Shown: positions 25,598 to 32,850, counted from the first letter of the stretch. The stretch: DNA of 32,850 nucleotides from Alistipes sp. (GCA_017654125.1 JAFNYX010000033.1:1-32850); one strand, 5' to 3'. Program-made: numbers and translations. Notes: generated from the letters alone by a model not told the origin.

Positions 25598-25630
25598 TTA
25601 GGGTGATTAGGGAGTTCAGAGAGTTTAGGG
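25598..25630. repeat. Imperfect short repeats (TTAGGG and GAGAGTTT) after the S41 gene
   Basis: TTAGGG occurs at 25598-25603, 25607-25612 and 25625-25630, with AGAGAGTTT before the first and third copies. It lies in the 87-base spacer before the kinase gene and has a base pattern similar in character to the tandem repeat at 2510-2545. Confidence 0.5.
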
Positions 25631-25676
25631 AAATGGGTGAGATTGGAACCAGGCGACCCGATTAAAAAGCAATACC

Positions 25677-26855
25677 ATGATAAAGCGTGTAAGAAGACGA
25701 TTGAGCAAAAATACGAAGACGATACTCATTGTGTTGGGTGCCGTCCTCGTGTCGTTTTCGCTATACACGACCAACAAAATGGCCACCTCGCTGCGCAATA
25801 AGGAGAAACACGACGTGGAGTTGTGGGCCGCAGCAATGGAGCGCATTAACCGCGATGCGATGGGCGACTATATGAACGACCCGCTCGTTGCATCGATTAT
25901 CAGCAACCGCAACAATATCCCGTTCATCATTACGGACGAGAATCTGCGTGTCGTCTCGTATCACCTCATCCCTGAACATGTGGTGAAGGACCCGGAGCGT
26001 TTGCGCCGCACACTCAACCGTATGTCGGGCGACAATACGCCGATAGTGGTGCGCTTTTGGTGGACAACCGAACATAACCATATCATCTTCTACGGCCACT
26101 CGACAACGCTCGTGACACTCTACGTCTTCCCGTACATACAGATGCTCGTCATCATCGCCTTCGTGCTGATGCTCTTCGTCTCGCTGCGTACGGCCAAGCA
26201 GGACGAGCAAAATCGCGTGTGGATTGGTCTGGCGAAAGAGACAGCCCATCAACTCGGCACACCGACCTCGTCGCTCATGGGATGGATTGAGTATCTGCGC
26301 TCGCAGAATGTGGACCAGATGGCAGTGGAGGAGATGTCGAAGGATTTGACCCATCTGCGCAAGATTGTCGATCGCTTCTCGAAAATCGGCTCCGACACCC
26401 CACTCACACCGGCAAACGTAAACGAGGTGGTCGGTGGTTCGGTGATGTACTTCCGCAAACGTATTCCGCGCAACGTGACGCTCGACTACAACGGTCTGGC
26501 AATAGACCCCGTGCAGGCAAACCTCAACGTGGCACTCTTTGAGTGGGTTGTCGAAAATCTGATGAAAAATTCGCTCGATGCGTTGCAGGGTCACGGCTCA
26601 ATCTGCGTACATATCGGCTCGGACGAGAAGAGTGTGTGGATTGATGTGACGGATACGGGCAAGGGTATTCCAAAGGGCAATTGGAAGAAAATTTTCCAAC
26701 CCGGCTTTACGACCAAGACGCGTGGCTGGGGCTTGGGCCTCTCGCTCTCGCGTCGTATTGTCGAGGAGTATCACGGTGGACGTATAGCGGTCGTCGATTC
26801 GGTCATCGGTCAGGGTACGACCATCCGCGTAACACTTAAACGCATATATTCATAA
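25677..26855 (+). CDS. Orphan membrane sensor histidine kinase
   Basis: The 392-residue protein has two transmembrane helices (about 15-32 and 152-172) around a periplasmic sensor of about 120 residues, then a kinase core without an obvious HAMP domain. The phospho-acceptor is His191 in AKETAHQLGTPTSSLMGW. The catalytic domain shows the N box ENLMKNSLDAL, the G1 box DTGKGIP, an F-type FQPGFTTK and the G2 box RGWGLGLSLSRR. Catalytic residues look intact. No response-regulator gene is nearby, so the partner is encoded elsewhere. The A-H-Q-L-G-T-P variant of the H box is one I associate with Bacteroidota kinases of this type. The stimulus is unknown. Confidence 0.9.
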   Translation: MIKRVRRRLSKNTKTILIVLGAVLVSFSLYTTNKMATSLRNKEKHDVELWAAAMERINRDAMGDYMNDPLVASIISNRNNIPFIITDENLRVVSYHLIPEHVVKDPERLRRTLNRMSGDNTPIVVRFWWTTEHNHIIFYGHSTTLVTLYVFPYIQMLVIIAFVLMLFVSLRTAKQDEQNRVWIGLAKETAHQLGTPTSSLMGWIEYLRSQNVDQMAVEEMSKDLTHLRKIVDRFSKIGSDTPLTPANVNEVVGGSVMYFRKRIPRNVTLDYNGLAIDPVQANLNVALFEWVVENLMKNSLDALQGHGSICVHIGSDEKSVWIDVTDTGKGIPKGNWKKIFQPGFTTKTRGWGLGLSLSRRIVEEYHGGRIAVVDSVIGQGTTIRVTLKRIYS

Positions 26856-26883
26856 GCACATATTCACCCCGTAACGAAGCACA

Positions 26884-27669
26884 ATGCCAACACAGATGCC
26901 CATAATCCAACCCGAGGTGCTCTCCGCCGAAGATGTCTTTGGCGCACAGAGTGTGCTTGTCGATGCCGTCGAGCAGACGCAGCGACTCGACCCGGCGGTG
27001 TTGGGTGGTGCATTCCAACCGATTGTCATCTGCATTACCATAATATATATGTTCTTCATACTGCGCTATTGGAACTTCGTGCGTTACTTCCTGCTCTCGT
27101 CGGCGGGCATCAAGACCTCGAAACGTATTCAGGCGCATATTAACCCGGGTGAGCAATACAACCTCGAAGTGGTGATGATTGTGGTGGGTGTGATTTTTAT
27201 GGGGCTTGCCGTCGTGCGCGGATGCGGATTGTGGATGCCGCAGGCCTTTGACGGCATCGCACCGGAGGATACGGTATGGATTGTCGGCGGAGCCGTTGTG
27301 GTGGCCATTGCACTCATTATGGCGGCCGAATATCTCGTAATAAAGGTGGCGGGTGTGTTGAGCGAACACGTTGCGGCGTGTCACGAATTGTTGCACCTGA
27401 AACTCCTCCACTTGGCAGTCGCTTTTGCGCTCGTAATGCCCTTCGGGGTGATGTTTTTGCTCGGAGACGAAGCATCGGCAAAAGTCTGTTTCTGGATTAT
27501 GGTTGCAGAGTGTTTTATTTCGCTAATTATCTTTGTCAAAGAGACTTTTTTATTCTTTGTCGCACAAAAAATTTCTATTTTGCATTGGATTTTGTATCTT
27601 TGCGCCCTGGAAATTTTTCCGGTGTCGTTAATGCTTGCGCCGCTGTTGCGCGCAGATGTCGGAATGTGA
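26884..27669 (+). CDS. DUF4271 membrane protein
   Basis: The 261-residue protein starts with a soluble stretch of about 45 residues and then has about six transmembrane helices, for example PIVICITIIYMFFILRYWNF, EVVMIVVGVIFMGLAVV and VVVAIALIMAAEYLVIKVAG. The order DUF4271-hemD-rnpA-yidD is one I recall from many Bacteroidota, which supports the family call. Function is unknown. Its 3' end is noticeably A/T-rich and contains a likely promoter for the downstream genes. It starts 28 bases after the kinase gene. Confidence 0.8.
   Translation: MPTQMPIIQPEVLSAEDVFGAQSVLVDAVEQTQRLDPAVLGGAFQPIVICITIIYMFFILRYWNFVRYFLLSSAGIKTSKRIQAHINPGEQYNLEVVMIVVGVIFMGLAVVRGCGLWMPQAFDGIAPEDTVWIVGGAVVVAIALIMAAEYLVIKVAGVLSEHVAACHELLHLKLLHLAVAFALVMPFGVMFLLGDEASAKVCFWIMVAECFISLIIFVKETFLFFVAQKISILHWILYLCALEIFPVSLMLAPLLRADVGM
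27595..27602 (+). promoter_or_regulatory. Internal bacteroidetal -7 element for hemD-rnpA-yidD
   Basis: TATCTTTG is a full -7 match inside the DUF4271 coding region, 83 bases before the hemD start codon. It is set in an A/T-rich block (27540-27600) unlike the rest of that gene. No exact TTTG lies at the -33 distance. Confidence 0.48.
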
Positions 27670-27684
27670 TAGTAAAAGATAGAA

Positions 27685-28539
27685 ATGACGAGACAAATAG
27701 CCAAAATTTTGGTATCGCAACCGCGACCAGCAATTATTGAAAAATCGCCATTTACCGAAGTGGCAGCCAAGTATGACATAGAGATTGACTACCGTCCTTT
27801 GATTGAGGTAAAGGGTGTCACCCCGAAAGAGTTCCGTTCGCAACGCGTTGATATTCTCTCCCATACGGCAATAATCTTCACATCGAGAAGTACGATTGAC
27901 AGTTTCTTCCGCATCTGCGAGGATGCGCGCATCACCGTACCCGAGACGATGAAGTATATCTGCTCGACAGAGGCCATCGCGCTCTATCTGCAAAAATATA
28001 TCGTCTATCGCAAGCGTAAGATTTCGTTTGCCGACGGCACGTTCACGGGCATCGTCGAGCAGGTTGTGAAACACAAGGACGAGCACCTGTTGCTCGCACT
28101 CAGCGAGCCGCACAAGCCCGAGGTTCCGGAGGCTCTCACCCGCTTGAAGATTAAATATACGCCGGTGATTTTGGCGCGTACGGTGGCAGCCGATATTCCG
28201 GCCGACGAGTTGAAGGGGTATGATATGTTACTGCTCTACTCGCCATGGGATGTAAAGGCCATCACCGACAAGATGCCACACGAGGAGTTGCCCGTAATCG
28301 GCACGTTCGGCGAAGGTGCGTTGCGTCTGGCCAACGAGTATGCGATACCGGTGAAGGTTTCGGCTCCGGCACCCGGTGCACCATCGATGGCCAAAGCGGT
28401 CGATTTGTTCATTGCTGACGTTCGCAACGGCAAAGAGATTGAGGATGTTGCATTCGTTGCCGACTCCCAGAAAGAGGAGTTCCTCCGCACGCAGCAGAAC
28501 AAGCTCGCCAAAAAGAGCCGCGCCCGCGCCAAGAAATAG
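27685..28539 (+). CDS. hemD: Uroporphyrinogen-III synthase
   Basis: HemD cyclises hydroxymethylbilane to uroporphyrinogen III in tetrapyrrole synthesis. The 284-residue protein shows the two-lobe pattern of the family: KILVSQPRPA and Y-R-P-L-I-E-V at the start, A-I-I-F-T-S-R-S-T-I-D-S-F in lobe one, and LLLYSPWDVKAITD plus a final A-P-G-A-P-S-M-A-K-A-V-D-L-F helix in lobe two. Sequence conservation is naturally low for this family, so the call rests on this pattern and on the neighbours. The last 45 residues extend beyond the usual fold and end in a very basic tail, NKLAKKSRARAKK. rnpA follows 63 bases later. Confidence 0.86.
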   Translation: MTRQIAKILVSQPRPAIIEKSPFTEVAAKYDIEIDYRPLIEVKGVTPKEFRSQRVDILSHTAIIFTSRSTIDSFFRICEDARITVPETMKYICSTEAIALYLQKYIVYRKRKISFADGTFTGIVEQVVKHKDEHLLLALSEPHKPEVPEALTRLKIKYTPVILARTVAADIPADELKGYDMLLLYSPWDVKAITDKMPHEELPVIGTFGEGALRLANEYAIPVKVSAPAPGAPSMAKAVDLFIADVRNGKEIEDVAFVADSQKEEFLRTQQNKLAKKSRARAKK

Positions 28540-28602
28540 GCACATCGCAGGCTCGAAGAGGCAGCATCGGAGATAAATATTGACGAAAACCCAAACGAGG
28601 AT

Positions 28603-28980
28603 ATGACCAACCACGACAACTCGCTTTCGCGCGACGAACGTCTGCGTTCGTTCGGTGCCATCCGACGCCTGTTCAAGGATGGTAGTGGTGGGTTTGTCTA
28701 TCCGTTGCGATATGTGTTGTACGCCGAGCCGGCCGCCGAACTCGCGGCAAGCGTATTGTTCTCAACGCCAAAGAAATTCCACAAACGCGCCAATCGTCGC
28801 AATCTGTTGCGCCGCCGCATGAGGGAAGCATACCGTCTCAATCGGGAGTTGCTCACGACCTCGGGCAAAACGGGCGCGGTGGAGATGGCTCTCATCTATT
28901 CGACCAAAGAGGTTCACGACTATAAAACCATCGAAAATGCCGTCAAACGAATCTTGCAACGCGTTGCGCAGGATTTGTAG
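28603..28980 (+). CDS. rnpA: Ribonuclease P protein component
   Basis: This small basic protein helps the RNase P RNA bind and cut pre-tRNA leaders. The 125 residues include the family opening [25 protein letters not shown], the strand [19 protein letters not shown] and the signature [20 protein letters not shown], which forms the RNA-binding helix. Rows of Arg and the length match the family. yidD overlaps its 3' end. rpmH is not next to it, unlike the arrangement in many other bacteria. Confidence 0.95.
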   Translation: MTNHDNSLSRDERLRSFGAIRRLFKDGSGGFVYPLRYVLYAEPAAELAASVLFSTPKKFHKRANRRNLLRRRMREAYRLNRELLTTSGKTGAVEMALIYSTKEVHDYKTIENAVKRILQRVAQDL

Positions 28981-29197
28981 GCGCGCCCTCGCACTACCCT
29001 TCATCGTGCTGGTGCGCTTCTACCAACTCTGCATCTCGCCGCTTACGCCCGCATCGTGTCGCTTCACGCCGACCTGCTCGCAGTATGCGCTCGAAGCGTT
29101 GCGCCGTCACGGACTCTTCCGAGGCGGATGGCTCACTATAAAACGCATCGCACGATGCCACCCGTGGGGTGGCAGTGGCTACGACCCTGTGCCGTAA
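28937..29197 (+). CDS. yidD: YidD family membrane protein insertion efficiency factor
   Basis: YidD is a small protein that supports YidC-dependent membrane protein insertion. The 86 residues contain the core motif [18 protein letters not shown] followed by [16 protein letters not shown] and [25 protein letters not shown], essentially the whole conserved family. The ATG at 28937 gives a 44-base overlap with rnpA and about ten extra N-terminal residues; a TTG at 28955 is an alternative. Overlap with rnpA implies one message. Confidence 0.94.
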   Translation: MPSNESCNALRRICRRALALPFIVLVRFYQLCISPLTPASCRFTPTCSQYALEALRRHGLFRGGWLTIKRIARCHPWGGSGYDPVP

Positions 29198-29291
29198 TGC
29201 TCCACATAGCAATTGTGCAGGCATAAAACTACACAGAGAGCAAAAAAACGAATAGTTTTCGTAAAACAAACTCTACTCACCCCCCCCCGAA

Positions 29292-30749
29292 ATGAAACCC
29301 TCCATCATCATAATAACCATCGCCGTTTACGTCGCACTGCTCGTTGTGGTAGCACGCCTTGCGGGGCGCGGAGCCGACAACAGCGGATTCTTCGTGGGCG
29401 CACGTCGCTCGAAATGGTGGATGGCGATGATTGCGATGGTCGGTGGTGCAATGTCGGGCGTGACGTTCGTCTCGGTACCGGGAATGGTCGTCTCCGAGGG
29501 TTTTTCGTATATGCAGATGGCGCTCGGCTTCGTGGTCGGCTACTTCATCATTGGCTTCGTGCTCGTGCCACTCTTCTACCGCATGGGGTTGTACTCCATC
29601 TATGGCTATCTCGAAGAGCGATTCGATGCAGGCGTATGCCGAACGGGGGCAGGGTTGTTTTTCGTGTCGAAACTGCTTGGCGCATCGGTGCGTCTGTTCC
29701 TGATTTGCGCCGTACTGCAACCACTTCTCTACGACCCGCTCGGTGTGCCGTTTGTGGTGAACTGCACGGCAACGGTACTGCTCGTGTGGGGCTACACGTT
29801 TAGCGGCGGAGTGAAGTCGCTCATTGCAACCGACGTTTTGAGAACAGGTTGCCTGGTCGGCAGTATTATCGGTGCGATGTGGGTGGTGACGGTGGCGGAG
29901 GATTTGTCGTTCGGTGAGATGGTGCGTACGGTGCGCGATAGCGAACTCTCGCAGATGTTCTTTACGGACGATGTGCGCGATGACCGCTACTTCCCGAAAC
30001 AGTTTTTTGCCGCCATATTTCTCGTTATCGCAATGACGGGACTCGACCAGGAGATGATGCAGCGCACGCTCTCGTGTCGCAACGCACGCGAATCGCAGAA
30101 GAATATGATGTCGGCAAGCATCATTCAGGCAGTCATTATCTTCGTGCTGCTCGTGCTGGGCGTGCTGCTCTACACCTTTGCCGAGCGACGCGGAATAGCA
30201 CTGCCGGCCGATTCGACGGATGCAATGTTCCCGACCGTAGCCACTTCGAGCGAGATGCCTCTTGCTGTCGGCATACTCTTCGTGTTGGGACTCGTCGCCT
30301 CAACCTACTCGGCTGCCGGCTCGGCAATGACAGCCCTTACCACATCGTTCACGGTCGATATTCTGGGCGGTGCGAAGCGTTACGACGAGCATACGCTCAC
30401 GCGCGTGCGTAAGCGCGTACATATATGTATGGCTGTGGCGATGGCTGCGGTGGTCTATGCGTTGCACCTGCTGGGTAATGGAAGTGTGATAGATGCTGTA
30501 TATACGCTCGGCTCCTACACCTACGGCCCGATACTCGGTCTGTTCTGCTTCGGCCTCGCCACGCGTCGCTCGGTGCGGAGTGCCGGAGTACCGGTGGTGG
30601 CGATGGCTGCACCGCTCATCTGTTTCATCGTGCAACACCATTCGGAACAGTGGTTTGACGGCTACCGCATGGGCTACGAACTGCTGTTGCTCAACGCCCT
30701 ACTCACGCTGCTCGGAATGTGGTTGCTCTCCAAGCCGCAATGCAAGTAG
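29292..30749 (+). CDS. Sodium/solute symporter (SSS family)
   Basis: The 485-residue inner-membrane protein has about 13 hydrophobic helices and the SSS-family features: N-S-G-F-F-V-G-A-R-R-S-K-W-W at the start, the M-V-G-G-A-M-S-G-V-T-F-V-S-V-P-G-M helix 2, the central GLDQEMMQRTLSCRNARES motif after helix 6, and the A-S-T-Y-S-A-A-G-S-A-M-T-A-L sodium-site helix. The D-Q-E-M-M-Q-R motif is typical of the family's SGLT-like members. The substrate is unknown. A run of eight C residues (29281-29288) lies just before the ATG. The gene stands alone. Confidence 0.92.
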   Translation: MKPSIIIITIAVYVALLVVVARLAGRGADNSGFFVGARRSKWWMAMIAMVGGAMSGVTFVSVPGMVVSEGFSYMQMALGFVVGYFIIGFVLVPLFYRMGLYSIYGYLEERFDAGVCRTGAGLFFVSKLLGASVRLFLICAVLQPLLYDPLGVPFVVNCTATVLLVWGYTFSGGVKSLIATDVLRTGCLVGSIIGAMWVVTVAEDLSFGEMVRTVRDSELSQMFFTDDVRDDRYFPKQFFAAIFLVIAMTGLDQEMMQRTLSCRNARESQKNMMSASIIQAVIIFVLLVLGVLLYTFAERRGIALPADSTDAMFPTVATSSEMPLAVGILFVLGLVASTYSAAGSAMTALTTSFTVDILGGAKRYDEHTLTRVRKRVHICMAVAMAAVVYALHLLGNGSVIDAVYTLGSYTYGPILGLFCFGLATRRSVRSAGVPVVAMAAPLICFIVQHHSEQWFDGYRMGYELLLLNALLTLLGMWLLSKPQCK

Positions 30750-30770
30750 CGCACTTGCGCTCGGTGGCAC

Positions 30771-30804
30771 AACTCTCCGCCCGTCGCAACTCTCCGCCCG
30801 TCGC
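30771..30804. repeat. Tandem duplication, two 17-bp copies
   Basis: AACTCTCCGCCCGTCGC is repeated exactly at 30771-30787 and 30788-30804, between the symporter stop and the murA promoter. Confidence 0.85.
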
Positions 30805-30838
30805 TTCCCCGAAAAGTCGCAAACTTCGCGCGACAGGT

Positions 30839-30870
30839 GTTGCGTTTTCGCAAAAGATTCGCTATCTTTG
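30839..30870 (+). promoter_or_regulatory. Bacteroidetal promoter of murA
   Basis: GTTG (30839-30842, one mismatch to TTTG), a 20-base spacer and TATCTTTG (30863-30870) form the promoter. The predicted leader is only about 22 bases. Confidence 0.62.
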
Positions 30871-30898
30871 AAGGAAGAAATCGAAAACAACTATCTTT

Positions 30899-32209
30899 AT
30901 GGCAGTATTCAAAGTAGAGGGAGGTCATCGTCTGTCGGGCGAAATCACTCCGCAAGGTGCTAAAAATGAGGCGTTACAGGTCATTTGCGCCACGTTGCTC
31001 ACGAGCGAGGAGGTCATCATCGACAACGTGCCACAGATTCTTGACGTCATGCAGCTCATCGAGTTGCTCGAAGCGATGGGTGTCGAAGTACATCGCCTCT
31101 CGGAGGAGAAGTACTCGTTCCGCGCAGCAAACATCTCACTCGACTATCTGCAAAGCGAGGACTATCGCCGTCGTTGCACGCGACTGCGCGGCTCGGTGAT
31201 GATGATTGGCCCGCTGTTGGCGCGTTTCGGTGTGGGTTACATCCCAAAACCGGGTGGCGATAAGATTGGTCGCCGCCGATTGGATACGCACTTTATCGGC
31301 TTCCAGAAACTTGGTGCCGAGTTCGATTTCGATGCTGCCGAGTCGTTCTTCTCGGTCAAGGCCGACCGCTTGAAGGGTTGCTACATGCTGCTCGACGAGG
31401 CGTCGGTGACCGGTACGGCCAATATCGTGATGGCTGCCGTGCTGGCCAAAGGCAAGACCACCATCTACAACGCCGCCTGCGAGCCATATCTGCAACAGTT
31501 GTGCAAGATGCTCAACCGTATGGGTGCGCGTATCTCCGGCATCGCGTCGAACTTGCTCGAAATCGAGGGTGTCGAGTCGCTCGGTGGCACGACACACCGC
31601 CTGCTGCCCGATATGATTGAGGTCGGCTCGTTTATCGGTATGGCGGCAATGAACCGTTCGGCACTGACCATCAAGAATGTGTCGTTCGACGATTTGGGCA
31701 TCATTCCGGCGCAGTTCTCGCGTCTGGGTATTGCGCTCGAACGTCGTGGCGACGATATATTTGTGCCACAACAGGACCACTACCGCATCGAGAGTTTCAT
31801 CGACGGCTCGATTATGAGCATTGCCGATGCACCGTGGCCGGGCTTGACGCCAGACCTACTCTCCATCTTCCTCGTCGTGGCAACACAAGCGAAGGGTACG
31901 GTGCTCATCCACCAAAAGATGTTCGAGAGCCGTCTGTTCTTCGTCGATAAGTTGATTGATATGGGAGCACAGATTGTGCTTTGCGACCCGCATCGCGCGG
32001 TCGTTATCGGTCAGGACCACCAGACACGTCTGCGTGCAGCGAAGATGTCGTCGCCGGATATTCGTGCCGGAGTGGCATTGCTCATCGCCGCGATGAGTGC
32101 CGAGGGTACGAGCACCATCCAAAACATCGAGCAGATTGACCGCGGTTATCGCGACATCGAGGGCCGTCTGAACGCCATCGGCGCACGTATCACCCGTCTG
32201 GACGAGTAA
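30899..32209 (+). CDS. murA: UDP-N-acetylglucosamine 1-carboxyvinyltransferase MurA
   Basis: MurA transfers enolpyruvate from PEP to UDP-GlcNAc, the first committed step of peptidoglycan synthesis. The 436-residue protein has the two-domain EPSP-synthase-like fold: GAKNEALQV (residues 20-28) with catalytic Lys22, LRGSVMMIGPLLARFG, the S-V-T-G-T-A-N-I-V-M-A-A-V-L-A-K-G block, L-P-D-M-I-E-V-G-S-F-I-G and the final RAGVALLIAAMSAEG. The active-site loop reads KPGGDKIGRRRLDTH, so Asp121 occupies the position of the fosfomycin-targeted Cys115 of E. coli. This variant stays active but does not react with fosfomycin in other species. Codon use suggests high expression. It has its own promoter and terminator. 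Confidence 0.96.
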   Translation: MAVFKVEGGHRLSGEITPQGAKNEALQVICATLLTSEEVIIDNVPQILDVMQLIELLEAMGVEVHRLSEEKYSFRAANISLDYLQSEDYRRRCTRLRGSVMMIGPLLARFGVGYIPKPGGDKIGRRRLDTHFIGFQKLGAEFDFDAAESFFSVKADRLKGCYMLLDEASVTGTANIVMAAVLAKGKTTIYNAACEPYLQQLCKMLNRMGARISGIASNLLEIEGVESLGGTTHRLLPDMIEVGSFIGMAAMNRSALTIKNVSFDDLGIIPAQFSRLGIALERRGDDIFVPQQDHYRIESFIDGSIMSIADAPWPGLTPDLLSIFLVVATQAKGTVLIHQKMFESRLFFVDKLIDMGAQIVLCDPHRAVVIGQDHQTRLRAAKMSSPDIRAGVALLIAAMSAEGTSTIQNIEQIDRGYRDIEGRLNAIGARITRLDE

Positions 32210-32230
32210 GGGGCTTTTAGAGGGCAAAAT

Positions 32231-32274
32231 AAAAAGAGAAAGTTTAGAGCGTTTGCTCTAAACTTTTTCTTTTT
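32231..32274 (+). terminator. Intrinsic terminator of murA
   Basis: AAAAAGAGAAAGTTTAGAGC and GCTCTAAACTTTTTCTTTTT pair over 20 bp with one mismatch around a GTTT loop, and a T-rich run follows. It lies 22 bases beyond the stop codon. Confidence 0.92.
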
Positions 32275-32300
32275 TTATTACTCCTTCTCCTCCAAAAAAA

Positions 32301-32330
32301 AGGTTGCCCGACACAAATGTCAGACAACCT
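32301..32330 (-). terminator. Intrinsic terminator of fba
   Basis: AGGTTGCCCGACA and TGTCAGACAACCT form a 13-bp stem with two wobble pairs and a CAAA loop. In the minus direction seven U residues follow directly. It is about 100 bases beyond the fba stop, so the tandem repeat between them is transcribed. Confidence 0.87.
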
Positions 32331-32337
32331 CTCTTTT

Positions 32338-32424
32338 GTTGAAGCGGAAAGCAACTCTGCCCCCCTGTTGAAGCGGAAAGCAACTCTGCCCCCCTGTTGA
32401 AGCGGAAAGCAACTCTGCCCCCCC
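32338..32424. repeat. Tandem repeat, three 29-bp units, in the fba 3' untranslated region
   Basis: Three consecutive 29-base units start at 32338, 32367 and 32396 with GTTGAAGCGGAAAGCAACTC. Each ends TG then six C and a T; the third ends in a seventh C in place of that T. Units one and two are identical. There are no spacers, so it is not a CRISPR array. A degenerate partial copy continues into the last codons of fba (to about 32440). Confidence 0.95.
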
Positions 32425-32431
32425 GAGCGGA

Positions 32432-32850
32432 TTACTCTGCGTGACCGTTCGAGCCGAGTACGTTCACAATCTTGTGGATGTACTGCTTCTTCATATTCTC
32501 ACGAGCAGGGCCCAAGTACTTACGTGGGTCGAACTCTGCCGGCTTGGTAGCAAATACCTCGCGGATTGCAGCGGTCATCGCCAGACGCGAGTCCGAGTCG
32601 ATGTTGATCTTGCAAACTGCGCTCTCGGCTGCCTTGCGGAGCTGCTCCTCAGGAATACCTACGGCTGCCTTCAAAGCACCACCATACTTGTTGATGGTAT
32701 CAACCTCCTCCTGTGGAACCGACGACGAACCGTGGAGTACGATAGGGAAGCCTGGGAGCTCCTTCTCGATAGCCTCGAGGATGTCGAATGCCAATGGTGG
32801 TGGTACGAGGCGACCAGTCTGTGGGTCGATAGTACACTGCTCTGGAGTGA
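32432..32850 (-). CDS. fba: Fructose-bisphosphate aldolase, class II, C-terminal part (starts outside the window)
   Basis: Class II aldolase is the zinc enzyme that splits or forms fructose 1,6-bisphosphate in glycolysis and gluconeogenesis. The visible 139 residues read in from the window edge (TPEQCTIDPQTG...), then show the zinc-site motif VLHGSSSVP and the substrate-binding KINIDSDSRLAMTAAIRE. The C-terminus reads FDPRKYLGPARENMKKQYI and ends in GSNGHAE. These are the signatures of the class II type with a long C-terminal tail. About 195 N-terminal residues are missing to the right. Codon bias is strong. The transcript ends at the hairpin 32301-32330 and includes a 29-bp tandem repeat. 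Confidence 0.95.
   Translation of the reverse strand, partial: TPEQCTIDPQTGRLVPPPLAFDILEAIEKELPGFPIVLHGSSSVPQEEVDTINKYGGALKAAVGIPEEQLRKAAESAVCKINIDSDSRLAMTAAIREVFATKPAEFDPRKYLGPARENMKKQYIHKIVNVLGSNGHAE

Noticed and set aside
32338-32424. CRISPR-like array of 29-base repeats
   Set aside because: The units are directly adjacent with no spacers, and no cas gene is present.
32432-32850. Gap at one end and fba at the other as a single glycolytic cluster
   Set aside because: They are about 32 kb apart with unrelated genes between; nothing shows they are co-regulated beyond similar codon bias.

Overview
The window is a stretch of ordinary core chromosome from a member of the Bacteroidales, possibly Alistipes or another Rikenellaceae given its fairly high GC for the order. 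Supporting evidence is the set of Bacteroidota-typical genes (DUF4834, DUF4271, BatD/BatE, WbqC-like protein, class I fumarase of the long single-chain type, an IspG with an inserted middle domain, a fimbrillin-like lipoprotein) and repeated matches to the bacteroidetal promoter consensus (TTTG, 19-21 nt, TAnnTTTG). I see no integrase of a mobile element, insertion sequence, CRISPR array, phage gene, tRNA or rRNA. The one tyrosine recombinase looks like a housekeeping Xer protein.

Layout. 1-2963 (minus): the 5' part of gap (glycolysis), then an MlaF/MlaE-type lipid ABC transporter pair preceded by a DUF4834 protein. 3181-4122 (plus): an EamA/DMT permease. 4180-10610 (minus): a fimbrillin-like lipoprotein with a 49-residue acidic ORF just upstream of it, an anchored coiled-coil protein, a DUF3108 protein and recG. 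10934-18597 (plus): fumarase, batD-batE, recR, a META-domain lipoprotein, a hotdog thioesterase, xer recombinase and hpf. 18723-20828 (minus): ispG and a WbqC-family gene. 21122-32209 (plus): LysE-type exporter, cmk, ispH, a small membrane protein, an S41 protease, an orphan histidine kinase, DUF4271, hemD, rnpA, yidD, a sodium/solute symporter and murA. 32432-end (minus): the 3' part of class II fructose-bisphosphate aldolase.

How the genes fit together. Two glycolytic genes sit at the window edges, and both late MEP-pathway enzymes (IspG, IspH) lie within about 4 kb of each other. Tight spacing or overlap argues for co-transcription of mlaE-mlaF, batD-batE-recR, ispG-wbqC, lysE-cmk-ispH-hypothetical-S41 and hemD-rnpA-yidD. 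Convergent or co-directional boundaries carry clear hairpin terminators.

I did not find a convincing new multi-gene system. The most interesting items are the 49-residue acidic ORF paired with the fimbrillin-like lipoprotein under one bacteroidetal promoter, a 29-bp triple tandem repeat in the 3' untranslated region of fba whose unit seems related to the last codons of fba, palindromic repeats flanking the fumarase gene, an Asp in place of the catalytic Cys in MurA, and partial operons (BatDE without BatABC, MlaFE without an MCE gene, HPF without the usual tRNA-tuf block).
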